Made by a program: the position numbers and the translations under genes
In this document: piece after piece, positions 26,127 through 35,231 of the stretch
Numbering within the stretch: the stretch's first letter is position 1
Layout: each line of letters starts with the position of its first letter
Notes under the pieces: generated by a model
Told to the model about the DNA's origin: nothing
The model's input: only the letters and a program-made list of their open reading frames with translations
The model's database searches: none
Assembly: GCF_014695715.1 (NCBI RefSeq)
Contig: NZ_JACJOT010000006.1
Span: 558,001-622,000, forward strand
DNA length: 64,000 nucleotides
Direction: 5' to 3'
Source: Microcoleus sp. FACHB-68
GTDB taxonomy: Bacteria > Cyanobacteriota > Cyanobacteriia > Cyanobacteriales > Oscillatoriaceae

Positions 26127-28295
26127 CTAGCCTGTGTACTGAATGCGGTAAATGCGACCGTTCTCTTCTTCAGTAAACAATAAACTACCATCTGGGTGAA
26201 CTTGCAAGCCGGTGGGGCGTCCCCAAGTTGCTGGTTTTGCAGGATCGAGTAAGAAGCCGGTGAGAAAATCTTGATAGTCGCCACCGGCATTGCCACCGGC
26301 ATGGAAAGGAGCATACACCAATTTATAGCCGGTGCCTTGATCCCGGTTCCAACTGCCGCGAAATGCTACAAATGCGCCATTGCGGTATTCTTCCGGGAAA
26401 GTTTGCCCGTCGTAAAATTGCAGTCCTAAAGGTGCGGAATGCGCTTGAAACAGAACATCAGGGGTTTGGGTACGGCTGACTAAGTCTGGGCGCTCACTTT
26501 GGCCATTTTGCGTGCGGCGGGGATCGAGTTGATCAGGTGTCAGATAAGCATAAGGCCATCCGTAGAAATCATCCTGACTCAAGCCGGTAAGATAGTCTGG
26601 CACCAAGTCGTTGCCGAGTCCATCCCGTTCATTAACCGTTGTGTAAAGCTGACCTGTAACCGGGTTAAAATCTAGTCCTGTGGGGTTCCGCAAACCGGAG
26701 GCGAAGGTTTGTCGGTTGGAACCATCCAAGTTCATTACCTGTACCGATGCCCGTGGTAGTTCTTCTGGTTCGGCATTCGAGGCTGAACCGATTGCAACGT
26801 AAAGCTTCTGCCCGTCGGGCGACACAGCAAGGTTGCGCGTCCAGTGTCCACCGGCAGGCAGATCGGTAATTTTTTCACCGCTACCGGCAATCTGTTCTTG
26901 ACCATTTATATAGGGGAAACGCAGCACCGCATCCTCGTTACCCACATAAAAATAACCGCCGGCGAATGCCATGCCAAAGGGCATATTTAACCCATTTTCT
27001 GCGCCGGCAAACGTCTGCTGCACATCCGTCACGCCATCGCCGTTGGTGTCGCGCAGCAAGCGAATGCGATTTTGGGGCGTTTCGGTTACGAGTACATCTC
27101 CAGTGGGTGTGACAGCCAACCAGCGCGGGCGATCTAAGGCTTCGGCAAATACGTTTACGCTAAAGCCTGCCGGCACATTCAGCAGGGGATTTTCTGGCAC
27201 CGGCAGCACTTGGGCGGGGTTGGAAACGCTGTTGCTGGCAAAGGGTGCCGGTAAATCCTCCGGGGTAATGCGTGTCTGCATGGGCACGATTTCCTGTACC
27301 GGCACCAAATCAATGGCAACAGGACTCACAGACAGGTGGAGATTGTACAAAGTCTCGCCGGCACCCTCTGCTGGATCAACTGAGAGGTAATAGGTGCCGG
27401 CATTTAACAGCGTTTTGATCGATTCATCTGCGACGCCATCCGCCTCCGACGAACGAATACCGGCACCCGCAGCATCCAGCAGTTGCACATCAACATCCTC
27501 ACTGATGCCGGTTAAGGATAGGTTGAAATTACTCTGCGTTCCCAAGTTGAAGCGATACACGTCGGCAGCATCTCCACCTCCCACTGCATCCCGGTAAGTC
27601 ACGGTGTCGGTGCCCAGTGCGATATTTCGGGCACTAGCGAGAGTATTACCTGCGGGATCTGGAGGCGTACTGTTGCTGCCGGCCCGCCCTTCTAGTAAGC
27701 CATAGCGGACAAAGTGTTGCAACGCTTGCCGGTAATTAAAGCCTTGTGCCGCCAAATCGGCATGATTGTTCAGGTAGTCACCGGCATCAAACCATCCAGA
27801 GCCGGCGCGTCCCTCTGCTAAACCGTGAATTTGGAAATGTTCATACAATTGCCGGTTATCCATCCCCTCAGCCGCCAAGTCTGGGGAGTTAGTGCGGTAG
27901 AAATTGGCATCAAAGACTTGAGAAGCGCTGCGTCCCTCAGCCAAACCGTTAGTTTTCAGGTGTTCTAGCAGTTGCCGGCGATCCATGCCGGTTAAGTCAC
28001 TGTTGCTAGATTGGTAAAATGCTAGGTCAATCAACGGCGAAAACATCCGTCCCTCAGATACGCCGTAGGTTTCCAGATGTTCTAGTAGTTGCCGGTGATC
28101 CATGCCGGTTAAGTCACTGTTGCCCGATTGGTAAAATTCTAAGTCAACCAACGGCGAAAACGCCCGTCCTTGGGGCAACCCAGAGGTTCCCAAGTGTTCT
28201 AAAAGCTGCGGGTTGTTCAAGTTGGCTAGCTCAGCATTGCTCGACTGGTAGAAGTCGAGGTCAACAAATAGGGAGGATTCAAGATTAAAAACCAC
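26127..28295 (-). CDS. N-terminal tandem repeats + PPC domain + sorbosone dehydrogenase-like beta-propeller
   Basis: The 722-residue protein has three parts. Residues about 10-205 hold five ~38-residue repeats of the type DLEFYQSGNSDLTGMD followed by RRQLLEHLKTNGLAEGR, seen in cyanobacterial exported proteins. Residues about 215-325 look like a pre-peptidase C-terminal (PPC) domain (ADVYRFNLGTQSNFNLSLTG, AGTYYLSVDPAEGAGETLYN). From about residue 365 to the end is a PQQ-type glucose/sorbosone dehydrogenase propeller (NVPAGFSVNVFAEALDRPRW, DTNGDGVTDVQQTF, GLRNPTGLDFNPVTGQLYTT). There is no signal peptide, so export would need a type I or other route. The start is a GTG. The predicted reaction is quinone-dependent oxidation of a sugar or aldose lactone. 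Substrate unknown. Confidence 0.85.
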   Translation of the reverse strand: MVFNLESSLFVDLDFYQSSNAELANLNNPQLLEHLGTSGLPQGRAFSPLVDLEFYQSGNSDLTGMDHRQLLEHLETYGVSEGRMFSPLIDLAFYQSSNSDLTGMDRRQLLEHLKTNGLAEGRSASQVFDANFYRTNSPDLAAEGMDNRQLYEHFQIHGLAEGRAGSGWFDAGDYLNNHADLAAQGFNYRQALQHFVRYGLLEGRAGSNSTPPDPAGNTLASARNIALGTDTVTYRDAVGGGDAADVYRFNLGTQSNFNLSLTGISEDVDVQLLDAAGAGIRSSEADGVADESIKTLLNAGTYYLSVDPAEGAGETLYNLHLSVSPVAIDLVPVQEIVPMQTRITPEDLPAPFASNSVSNPAQVLPVPENPLLNVPAGFSVNVFAEALDRPRWLAVTPTGDVLVTETPQNRIRLLRDTNGDGVTDVQQTFAGAENGLNMPFGMAFAGGYFYVGNEDAVLRFPYINGQEQIAGSGEKITDLPAGGHWTRNLAVSPDGQKLYVAIGSASNAEPEELPRASVQVMNLDGSNRQTFASGLRNPTGLDFNPVTGQLYTTVNERDGLGNDLVPDYLTGLSQDDFYGWPYAYLTPDQLDPRRTQNGQSERPDLVSRTQTPDVLFQAHSAPLGLQFYDGQTFPEEYRNGAFVAFRGSWNRDQGTGYKLVYAPFHAGGNAGGDYQDFLTGFLLDPAKPATWGRPTGLQVHPDGSLLFTEEENGRIYRIQYTG

Positions 28296-29170
28296 GATTG
28301 AGTTTTTGATGATTGCCGCATTAACACTGTAGCGCTAGAATGCCGGCATTCTGACTTGAAAGCTTTTAGCAAGCAGCGCAGTTCCAGACTGCCGCTTCTG
28401 CCGGTGCTGTATTTTGGATTTAGTTAGGGAATCCTCCTATAAGATGATGTCAAATTGACTGAACTCGCCTAAAAGGAGACATTACCGGCAATCCATCACC
28501 CAACGCACACATTTTTCAACCATTTAGCGGCTTTATTACTTTAAAATTGCCAATGTCTATCAACCTGACAGCCTATCTCTCATTTGCCTTTACTCGCTTT
28601 TTGTCTTGCCGGCTAGAGAGTGATATCGAGCGTCTCGGTTGCCAAGCCTCGCCGCACGGTTATTTGATAGCAAGCTCGGTAAAAATTGCTAAATCAACTT
28701 AAATTAAGATTGATAGAAATATTCCGCAATATTTTTTACGATCTAGTTAGCCAAATTTGCCGACTTTTGTTCAAAAATACCCATTTATTTGAAGGTTAAA
28801 TCTTGATTTCTTAAAGTCTTGGGAGCGCCGTTACCAGAAACGGCGGTTGGGAATGAAAATAGAAACACTCAGTCGTCTTAAATTTTTTGGGATGTGACAA
28901 TTGTGAGAGGGGGTAACAGGGCAGTCCAACATGGAAGACAATCCACGACACCGGCCACCTTTAAGCTGCCGGCAGTCAAAAGTTCTCGCCGCCGCCCCAA
29001 TTCTCCATACCAAAGCGATCCAAATCCTCTAATCCCCTAATGCCGGCCTATTCCCAAAAATTTACAGATTGAATTTGTATATCAGAACGCGTGCATCTTC
29101 TACCACCAGACATTTGTCATTACTGAGTCCCAGATTACCCGAAATCATTCTCACAACTACTAACTAAAAA
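28296..29170. other. 875-nt intergenic stretch, no convincing gene
   Basis: No open frame longer than 60 codons is plausible. A perfect 6-bp hairpin (GCCGTT-ACCAGA-AACGGC) lies at 28827-28844. Several RCCGGY hexamers occur, as elsewhere in the window. The 3' part must carry the promoter of the pentapeptide-repeat gene. I see no certain -35/-10 pair. Confidence 0.5.
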
Positions 29171-30511
29171 ATGAGTGGGTTATTGAATAGCAAAGATTTA
29201 AATAGCCAGGACTTATATACCGCCAACCTCCTGCCGGCAAACCTGAAGCAAGAAAACCTCAGTGGCGCTAACCTAAAAGGTTCAAACCTCAGAAGCACCG
29301 ATCTCAGTGGCACAGACTTAAGTGAAGCCAACCTCAGTTACACAGACTTGGTTGATGCAGATTTAAGTCAGGCAAACCTGAATGGAGCCAACTTGATGAA
29401 AGCCTGCTTGAACTTGGCCAATCTTAATGAGTCAACCCTCAAAGGAGTTAACTTAAGTGGCAGCACCTTAGTTGGAACCAACTTTTCTAAAGCAGACTTG
29501 AGTGGGGCTAATCTGAGAGAGGCCAAAATCATTGGAGCCAACTTGAGTGGGGCCAACTTGAGCGGGGCCAACTTGAGCGCAACGGATCTCAGCGAGGCAG
29601 ATTTAACCGGCGCAACCCTAGAAAGAGCAATTTACGATGCCAGGACTCGGTTTTCAAAAGAAATCGATCCCGTTGAAAGAGGCGCTTACTGCATTAATGC
29701 AAATGTGTCCCTACCCGGAGTTAATCTTAGTGGCGTAGATTTGAGTGGCTCAACACTAAAGCGAGCCGATCTTAGAGGTGCGAACCTAAGAGGGGCGAAA
29801 TTGATGGGCGCTTACCTAGAAAATGCGAATTTATTTAGAGCGAACTTAAGTGGAGCCGACCTCAGAGGCGCAGTTTTAACCGGCGCGACCCTGCAAAAAG
29901 CTGTCTACGATATTAAAACTCGGTTTTCTGAAGAAATTGACCTAACAGAGGCGGGGGCTTATTGGATCGCGCCTAACGTGTCGCTGGCTGAAGTTAATTT
30001 GAGTGAAATTGATCTCAGTGGTGCCGATTTGAGTGGGGCTAATTTAAGTGGCGCTAATTTCAGTAAAGCTAACTTGATAGGAGTAGATTTCACAAAAGCA
30101 AATTTGAGGAAAGCTTACTTAGAAAAAGCAAATTTGCAAGATGCAGAAATGAGAGGAGCCGATTTAGTTTCAGCTTGTTTAAATTGGGCTAATTTAACTC
30201 AAGCTGACCTTAGAGAAGTAGACATGACGAGAGCAGAGTTAAGAGGAGCCAATATCACGGGAGCAGATTTAAGAAAAGCGGATCTCAGCGGCGCTTTTTT
30301 AAATCAAGCAAACCTTAGTGAAGCTGACTTGAGAGAAGCCGATTTAACGAAAGCAGATTTGCGGGGCGTTAATTTTAAGGGGGCTGATTTAAGAAAGGCG
30401 GATTTAACGCGGGCAAACTTGGAAGGCGCTTTGTTCGATGGCGCGATTATGACTGAGGCAGATTTGAAGCCGGTGGATAATCATTCTTCTTTCTCGCACC
30501 GCCATGTGTAA
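29171..30511 (+). CDS. Pentapeptide-repeat protein
   Basis: The 446-residue protein is nearly all A(D/N)Lxx pentapeptide repeats (LSGANLSGANLSATDLSEAD), which form a right-handed quadrilateral beta-helix. Two non-repeat insertions of the same type interrupt the helix near residues 155-180 and 255-280 (YDARTRFSKEIDPVERGAY and YDIKTRFSEEIDLTEAGAY). They split it into three modules and indicate an internal duplication. There is no signal peptide or membrane segment, so it is probably cytosolic. Pentapeptide proteins are abundant in cyanobacteria and mostly lack known function. Some elsewhere mimic DNA to inhibit gyrase, which I do not infer here. Confidence 0.9.
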   Translation: MSGLLNSKDLNSQDLYTANLLPANLKQENLSGANLKGSNLRSTDLSGTDLSEANLSYTDLVDADLSQANLNGANLMKACLNLANLNESTLKGVNLSGSTLVGTNFSKADLSGANLREAKIIGANLSGANLSGANLSATDLSEADLTGATLERAIYDARTRFSKEIDPVERGAYCINANVSLPGVNLSGVDLSGSTLKRADLRGANLRGAKLMGAYLENANLFRANLSGADLRGAVLTGATLQKAVYDIKTRFSEEIDLTEAGAYWIAPNVSLAEVNLSEIDLSGADLSGANLSGANFSKANLIGVDFTKANLRKAYLEKANLQDAEMRGADLVSACLNWANLTQADLREVDMTRAELRGANITGADLRKADLSGAFLNQANLSEADLREADLTKADLRGVNFKGADLRKADLTRANLEGALFDGAIMTEADLKPVDNHSSFSHRHV

Positions 30512-30709
30512 GGCTTTGTAACAAATTTAATCTGGGCAATGTGCTAAGGAAAAATAAAAATGTCGTCAACCTGCCATGAATTGGGCAATCGACAGCATCC
30601 TCATCCCTAGCGTACCGAGGACATAAATTTGTCACAACTTACTCAACGACAAGATTATGTCAGCGAAGACCATTAATTTGTGACTGTAGACAACTATTTA
30701 GTTGGGTAA

Positions 30710-31015
30710 TGGGGGCGGAGGGACTTGAACCCACACGACTTTTTATAGTCAACGGATTTTCATTCTCTTGCAGCTTTCGCTACTGCCAATCGGCTTTGAG
30801 AATTGGACTCTCCCTTTACCCTCGGCTTTACGTTAGGGTAGCTCCCGTCGAGTCTCTGCACCTTCCAAATCGTTACTCGTTTTGGCTTGGCTCAGGATTG
30901 CCTTATCTGTTGCCAGCTTTAGGTTTCCCTGAATTTGAGAGCGGTCACTTGAGGGATTTCTCCTTCAAGGCTCAGTTTTCTAAGTCCGCAGCGTCTACCA
31001 TTCCGCCACGCCCCC
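30710..31015 (-). tRNA. trnL-UAA: tRNA-Leu(UAA), interrupted by a group I intron
   Basis: On the minus strand the 5' exon (31015 to 30982) begins GGGGGCGTGGCGGAATGGTA and ends TGCGGACTT. The 3' exon (30760 to 30710) runs AAAATCCGTTGAC, then a long class II variable arm (GACT...AGTC), the T loop GGTTCAAGTCC and CGCCCCC-A. The acceptor stem GGGGGCG pairs perfectly with CGCCCCC and the discriminator is A. CCA is not encoded. Joining the exons gives a seven-base anticodon loop CUUAAAA with anticodon UAA. The interruption after U34 is the conserved cyanobacterial and plastid intron site. Confidence 0.95.
30761..30981 (-). other. Group I intron in tRNA-Leu(UAA)
   Basis: The ~221-nt insertion starts AGAAAACTGAGCCTTG right after U34 and ends in G immediately before the AAAATCCG exon. 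Group I core elements are visible: CCTAAAGCTGGCAACAGA-type P/Q region and the GACTCGACGGGAGCTACCC segment typical of cyanobacterial tRNA-Leu introns. It has no open reading frame. It is expected to self-splice. Exact ends could shift by one or two bases. Confidence 0.9.
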
Positions 31016-31350
31016 TAGTCGGCTGCCTGTAGATTTATGTTATCTAAAGTACAACCTGACTTGCTTCATTATTTGAACACGAGTTGGGCGATCTATGCAA
31101 CGGGTTGACGTTAACCAATTTAAGTGCATAGCACCGACACCCCCTCAATCTGGGAATTTTTGGATGCCGGCATAAGCACTTCAACTCATTCTTGTCGTAA
31201 AAAAACAAGCTCTACAACTGCCTAGGCGGTAAAATAAGGAAGTCTGCAACACCGGCACGCATTCGATCAACGGCGTGTCTGACAGCGATGGCGTGGCTTC
31301 TGCCCATGTCAAGCTCGCTAGTACAGTTGTTTTAGCTGGGGGAAAAAAGC
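31016..31350. other. Divergent intergenic region between trnL-UAA and ndhL
   Basis: About 335 nt hold the promoters for the tRNA (leftward) and ndhL (rightward). There is no credible open frame. An AT-rich stretch at about 31035-31070 lies at the right distance to contain the tRNA promoter, without a clear consensus. Confidence 0.4.
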
Positions 31351-31563
31351 ATGATGATTGCGCTACTGTATCTGATTTTGGGAGGAGCTTACCTGGTGGT
31401 AGTTCCTTTTGCTCTCTATATTTACCTGCAAAAACGCTGGCACGTGGTAAGCTCCTTTGAGCGAGCTTTCATGTACTTCTTAGTGTTCTTTTTCTTTCCT
31501 GGGTTAATCTTACTCGGCCCATTTTTAAACTTTCGGCCCCATCGCCGGCAGATAGAAGTTTGA
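31351..31563 (+). CDS. ndhL: NAD(P)H-quinone oxidoreductase subunit L
   Basis: The 70-residue membrane protein has two hydrophobic helices and the characteristic conserved run [20 protein letters not shown], then the [17 protein letters not shown] segment and [13 protein letters not shown]. This matches cyanobacterial NdhL (originally IctA), a membrane subunit of NDH-1 that helps hold the ferredoxin-binding module in cyclic electron flow, respiration and CO2 uptake. The following order (DUF3007 protein, then trpA) is one I recall from other cyanobacteria, which supports the call. The gene begins with tandem ATG codons. Either could serve. Confidence 0.92.
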   Translation: MMIALLYLILGGAYLVVVPFALYIYLQKRWHVVSSFERAFMYFLVFFFFPGLILLGPFLNFRPHRRQIEV

Positions 31564-31800
31564 AAAGTGTTACTTTCTTCCTAACTTAAAGAATGAAGGG
31601 GAGAGGGGGAGAAAGAACAACGGAGATCGTTAATCTGATTCCGGGAAGGGAGTAACAGGGAATTGAGTTTCTGACGTAAGCCGAAAGTACAGTAATCTAC
31701 TCCAGCCGAGAAATGCGGCTTAAAGCTATTAAAAATCGGTGAGTTGCTTCCTCTCTACCCTTATATTCACGATTCACTTTTCAAATGAAAACAGTCCTAA

Positions 31801-32109
31801 ATGCGACGAATTGATATCATCGGTATTGGCTTCGGCATCTTTGCCGCAGGCGGCTTAGCTTATCTCATTTTGCAGGCAGCCGGTTTAAATAGTCTGGAAG
31901 CCGGCATCTGGAGTCAAGTCTTTTTAGTGGGGGGATTAGTCGGCTGGCTATTGACCTATTTATTTCGCGCCCTCACTAAAAATCTGACCTATAACCAACA
32001 GGTTAAAGATTACGAAGACGCAGTCTTCCAAAAGCGCTTAGAAGAAATGACATCAGAAGAACTCGCACAGCTCCAAGCTGAGATAGAACAGGAAAAAGGC
32101 AATGGATAA
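31801..32109 (+). CDS. DUF3007 family membrane protein
   Basis: The 102-residue protein has two hydrophobic helices (IIGIGFGIFAAGGLAYLILQ and WSQVFLVGGLVGWLLTYLF) and a charged helical tail (YEDAVFQKRLEEMTSEELAQ). It fits the DUF3007 family, found in cyanobacteria and plastid-bearing eukaryotes with no settled biochemical role. It lies between ndhL and trpA. The association with ndhL suggests, but does not prove, a role in NDH-1 or thylakoid function. Confidence 0.85.
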   Translation: MRRIDIIGIGFGIFAAGGLAYLILQAAGLNSLEAGIWSQVFLVGGLVGWLLTYLFRALTKNLTYNQQVKDYEDAVFQKRLEEMTSEELAQLQAEIEQEKGNG

Positions 32110-32210
32110 TTGTGTGCTGTTGACAGTTTTGTGTGAGAAACGCTCAACTGCAAATAATAATCCATCAGTCACTTACCCCTGTACCGCTGGGTTTACGATA
32201 GAAGCCGGCC

Positions 32211-32232
32211 CTGACAACTGACAACTGACAAA
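32211..32232. repeat. Heptamer tandem repeat (CTGACAA) directly before trpA
   Basis: CTGACAACTGACAACTGACA is three perfect copies of a 7-nt unit, ending one or two bases before the trpA ATG at 32234. It occupies the place where a ribosome-binding site would be. It belongs to the STRR type of cyanobacterial repeats. Confidence 0.85.
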
Positions 32233-32233
32233 G

Positions 32234-33034
32234 ATGAATTCTGTATCTCATTGCTTTAAATCTCTGCGCGAACGCGGCCAATGCGCCTTAATTCCATTTA
32301 TTACAGCCGGCGATCCAGACTTAGAAACAACAGCCGAAGCCTTGCGGATCTTAGATCGCGCCGGCGCTGATTTAATCGAACTTGGAGTCCCCTACTCAGA
32401 TCCCCTCGCAGATGGGCCGGTGATTCAAGCTGCGGCTACCCGCGCCCTGCAACGCGGAACCCGCTTGGAACAGGTGTTAGAAATGGTTGCCGATGTCAGC
32501 CCCACCCTACAAGCGCCAATTATTTTATTTACCTACTACAACCCAATTTTGTACCGGGGTATTGATAAATTCTTGCAGCAGATTAGTGGGGCCGGCATCC
32601 GAGGATTAGTTGTCCCGGATTTGCCCCTAGAAGAGGCTGAGATTCTCTTAAAACCGGCAGCGAAATATTCTATTGAGTTGATTTTACTGGTCGCGCCCAC
32701 CACGCCACAAGACCGGATTGAAGCGATCGCCCGTCAATCCCAAGGATTTATTTATCTAGTTAGTGTCACCGGCGTTACCGGCGTGCGAACTGAGTTGCAA
32801 TCTCGCGTTCAGGATTTACTCCACCAGATGCAGGAAGCCACCGACAAACCCATCGGCATCGGTTTTGGCATCTCTGGGCCGGAACAAGCCCGTCAGGTCA
32901 AAGATTGGGGTGCAGATGCCGTCATTGTGGGCAGCGCCTTTGTTAAACGCTTAGCAGATTGCCCACCAGCCGAAGGATTGCAGGCAATAGAAACGTTTTG
33001 TCAGAGTCTCAAGACAGCCATCACAACTGCCTAG
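32234..33034 (+). CDS. trpA: Tryptophan synthase alpha subunit
   Basis: The 266-residue TIM-barrel enzyme cleaves indole-3-glycerol phosphate to indole and glyceraldehyde 3-phosphate, passing indole to TrpB. Family landmarks are complete: [12 protein letters not shown] near residue 23, the catalytic Glu in [18 protein letters not shown], the catalytic Asp in [23 protein letters not shown], and the phosphate-binding [12 protein letters not shown] / [11 protein letters not shown]. Length is normal. As usual in cyanobacteria it stands apart from other trp genes. No Shine-Dalgarno sequence is present because the heptamer repeat fills that position. Confidence 0.98.
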   Translation: MNSVSHCFKSLRERGQCALIPFITAGDPDLETTAEALRILDRAGADLIELGVPYSDPLADGPVIQAAATRALQRGTRLEQVLEMVADVSPTLQAPIILFTYYNPILYRGIDKFLQQISGAGIRGLVVPDLPLEEAEILLKPAAKYSIELILLVAPTTPQDRIEAIARQSQGFIYLVSVTGVTGVRTELQSRVQDLLHQMQEATDKPIGIGFGISGPEQARQVKDWGADAVIVGSAFVKRLADCPPAEGLQAIETFCQSLKTAITTA

Positions 33035-33200
33035 ATTGCAATCGCTGCCGGCCCAAATTGTCCCCTTGAAATAGCAAAGTAAAAACAAAAGCGCAAATCA
33101 TTGCCAGCTAGGCATCACGGGGCCGGCGCACAACCGCAGTGGTTTGTGCCATTTGCCTGCCGCTCTTTATAGTTCAGTTTCCAGTAAAACCGTGATTTTT

Positions 33201-33229
33201 TTGGAAAGACTTAAGAATCTGCTTATAAT
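33201..33229 (+). promoter_or_regulatory. Sigma-70-type promoter of rpaA
   Basis: TTGGAA at 33201-33206, 17 nt, then TATAAT at 33224-33229. This is a very good group 1/2 sigma promoter match, about 75 nt upstream of the rpaA start. Confidence 0.65.
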
Positions 33230-33303
33230 CTGTACAGGAATCTTTGTATCCTCTTAACGGTTCTTATTGAACCTTAAAAGAAACACAGTAGTAAAAATTT
33301 TTA

Positions 33304-34080
33304 ATGATGCCCCGGATACTTGTCATCGACGACGACCCAGCAATCTCAGAACTTGTGGCTGTCAACCTGGAAATGGCCGGCTATGAAGTCAGCCAAGCCG
33401 AAGATGGCATCAAAGGTCAAGCCCTAGCCATGCAACTGATTCCAGATTTGATCATGCTGGATTTGATGCTGCCTAGGGTAGATGGATTTACGGTATGCCA
33501 ACGCCTGCGTCGAGATGATCGCACTGCAGATATTCCTGTGCTAATGCTGACGGCTTTAGGTCAAACGCAGGATAAGGTGGAAGGCTTCAATGCCGGTGCC
33601 GATGATTACCTGACTAAACCCTTTGAAGTTGAGGAAATGCTGGCGAGAGTGCGGGCTTTGCTGCGCCGTACAGACCGCATTCCCCAAGCGGCCAAACACG
33701 CTGAAATCCTCAACTATGGCCCTTTAACCCTTGTACCAGAACGCTTTGAAGCTATCTGGTTCGATCACACGGTTAAGCTAACCCATCTGGAGTTTGAACT
33801 CCTGCACTGCTTACTACAGCGTCATGGCCAAACTGTCTCGCCCAGCGAAATTCTTAAGGAAGTCTGGGGTTACGATCCAGACGATGATATCGAAACTATC
33901 CGGGTGCACGTGAGACACTTAAGAACCAAACTGGAACCTGATCCGCGCCATCCTCGTTACATTAAAACCGTCTACGGTGCCGGCTACTGTTTGGAGTTGC
34001 CTAGCAATGGGCCGACTAACGACTTCGGCGAACTGGCAAGTGTGGTAGATCAAGAAGCTAAGCCTGTACAAGAGTCTTAA
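33304..34080 (+). CDS. rpaA: OmpR-type response regulator RpaA (circadian output)
   Basis: The 258-residue regulator has a receiver domain ([20 protein letters not shown]; phosphoacceptor Asp53 in IMLDLMLP; Thr/Lys in MLTAL and YLTKPFEV) and a C-terminal OmpR winged helix ([49 protein letters not shown]). The sequence closely follows the RpaA I recall from Synechococcus, including [14 protein letters not shown] and [16 protein letters not shown]. It clearly differs from RpaB. RpaA is phosphorylated by SasA and controls clock-regulated genes and phycobilisome energy distribution. Tandem ATGs begin the gene. Confidence 0.93.
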   Translation: MMPRILVIDDDPAISELVAVNLEMAGYEVSQAEDGIKGQALAMQLIPDLIMLDLMLPRVDGFTVCQRLRRDDRTADIPVLMLTALGQTQDKVEGFNAGADDYLTKPFEVEEMLARVRALLRRTDRIPQAAKHAEILNYGPLTLVPERFEAIWFDHTVKLTHLEFELLHCLLQRHGQTVSPSEILKEVWGYDPDDDIETIRVHVRHLRTKLEPDPRHPRYIKTVYGAGYCLELPSNGPTNDFGELASVVDQEAKPVQES

Positions 34081-34237
34081 ACCGCTCTTTAAAATATCTG
34101 TTAGTCGGCATTCTTTGTGACTTCATGCTAGAGAGTGCCGGCTTATATTATTTGAATTTAAATTTTTTAGAACCGCCCCTATCGTCTTGCCGGCGGAAAT
34201 AACTTTATCTTGCCGTTTTCTTTTTTTGTGAATCAAT

Positions 34238-35023
34238 TTAATCGCCCAACTTATTTTTAGCGCGGCGACGCACAAAATAAAGCCCTAACAGAGTCAGCCC
34301 AACTCCACTTGCCGGTTCAGGAACAGAAGTGGTGTCAGCCGCTTGAACAGCAGTAATTTGTCCGTATAACGATGCGTTGGCCGCACTGCCTTCAGGAGAG
34401 TTGAATTCACTTAAAATAGTCTTGCCGCCATCAGTAGAAAAGCCACTTAGTTGCAGCGTGTAATCTACACCGGCATAGTTAAAGCTTTGACTGGATAAAC
34501 CGGCACTTGCAAAACGCAGCTTATCACCGTCCAAAACGGGATCGCCGGTTAAATTCGTTGTATTGAGAATGTTAAATCCAAAGTCAAACGTCTGTGTCTG
34601 AGTGAAGGGATGGTTCAGAGACAAACTCACCATCAGCCCGAAATCACCGTTGAAACCGTCCCAGGTTGAGCCATTGCGGTAAGTTAAATTGCCAAGATTA
34701 AACAAGGTATTTGTATTAACATTAAAACTCACTCCGTCATACTGAACATAATTGTTAAATGAGGTGCAGTTCGTACAGTAACCAGTCTGCCCCCATTCCA
34801 GATGATTGTTGATCCCGCTATCCTGGTTGGAAAGAAGCGTACTCCCAGATGGCAGGGCCGGCATTGTCCATTCACCGCATGAAGTGCCGGTGAAGCTCAA
34901 AGCCTGGGCGATACCGGACGTAGCCAGCAATAGGGTAGCGGAGAGAGTCGCCGTAGCGGATAATTGAGTCGCCCAAAAGCTAAGTGGTCTCACAAACAAG
35001 CACCCTTGACTGAATGCTATCAA
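34238..35023 (-). CDS. Exported PEP-CTERM protein (choice-of-anchor K-like)
   Basis: The 261-residue protein has a signal peptide (core about residues 22-42, ATATLSATLLLATSGIAQAL). The body is beta-rich with LEWGQTGYCTNCTSFNNYVQ and LFNLGNLTYRNGSTWDGFNG, resembling the choice-of-anchor K group. The C-terminal sorting signal is VPEPASGVGLTLLGLYFVRR, the classic PEP motif, hydrophobic helix and basic end. It should be processed by an exosortase-type system and displayed or secreted. The ligand is unknown. Two close cysteines (CTNC) are a local peculiarity. Confidence 0.85.
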   Translation of the reverse strand: MIAFSQGCLFVRPLSFWATQLSATATLSATLLLATSGIAQALSFTGTSCGEWTMPALPSGSTLLSNQDSGINNHLEWGQTGYCTNCTSFNNYVQYDGVSFNVNTNTLFNLGNLTYRNGSTWDGFNGDFGLMVSLSLNHPFTQTQTFDFGFNILNTTNLTGDPVLDGDKLRFASAGLSSQSFNYAGVDYTLQLSGFSTDGGKTILSEFNSPEGSAANASLYGQITAVQAADTTSVPEPASGVGLTLLGLYFVRRRAKNKLGD

Positions 35024-35159
35024 TTTATAAATTTATAACCATTTTTTTAATTAGCAAAAACACTGAACTTTGGCAAATCTGTACAGAATTTCTAATGAAA
35101 GCTCAGGAGATCCCCTGATCTTTATCGCCAGGGAGTAGAAATTTTCGCTTTATTGAAAA

Positions 35160-35198
35160 AGCCAGCCTTAGATATCTCAAAATATCTAAGCACTGGCT
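35160..35198 (-). terminator. Intrinsic terminator of chlP
   Basis: Read on the minus strand, AGCCAG and TTAGATATT arms pair with AATATCTAA and CTGGCT into a long hairpin with one small internal mismatch. It is followed by TTTTTCAATAAAG. It lies 34 nt past the chlP stop. Confidence 0.8.
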
Positions 35199-35231
35199 CA
35201 ATAAAACGGCATTGTAAACGAGCAGCTTCTT

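Noticed and set aside
28831-29013. 60-codon minus-strand frame upstream of the pentapeptide gene
   Set aside because: It starts within a hairpin-containing spacer, with no motif and no neighbour in the same direction.
33304-34080. Assignment as RpaB or a generic OmpR regulator
   Set aside because: The receiver start ([20 protein letters not shown]) and the [16 protein letters not shown] linker match RpaA as remembered. RpaB has a different start and linker.
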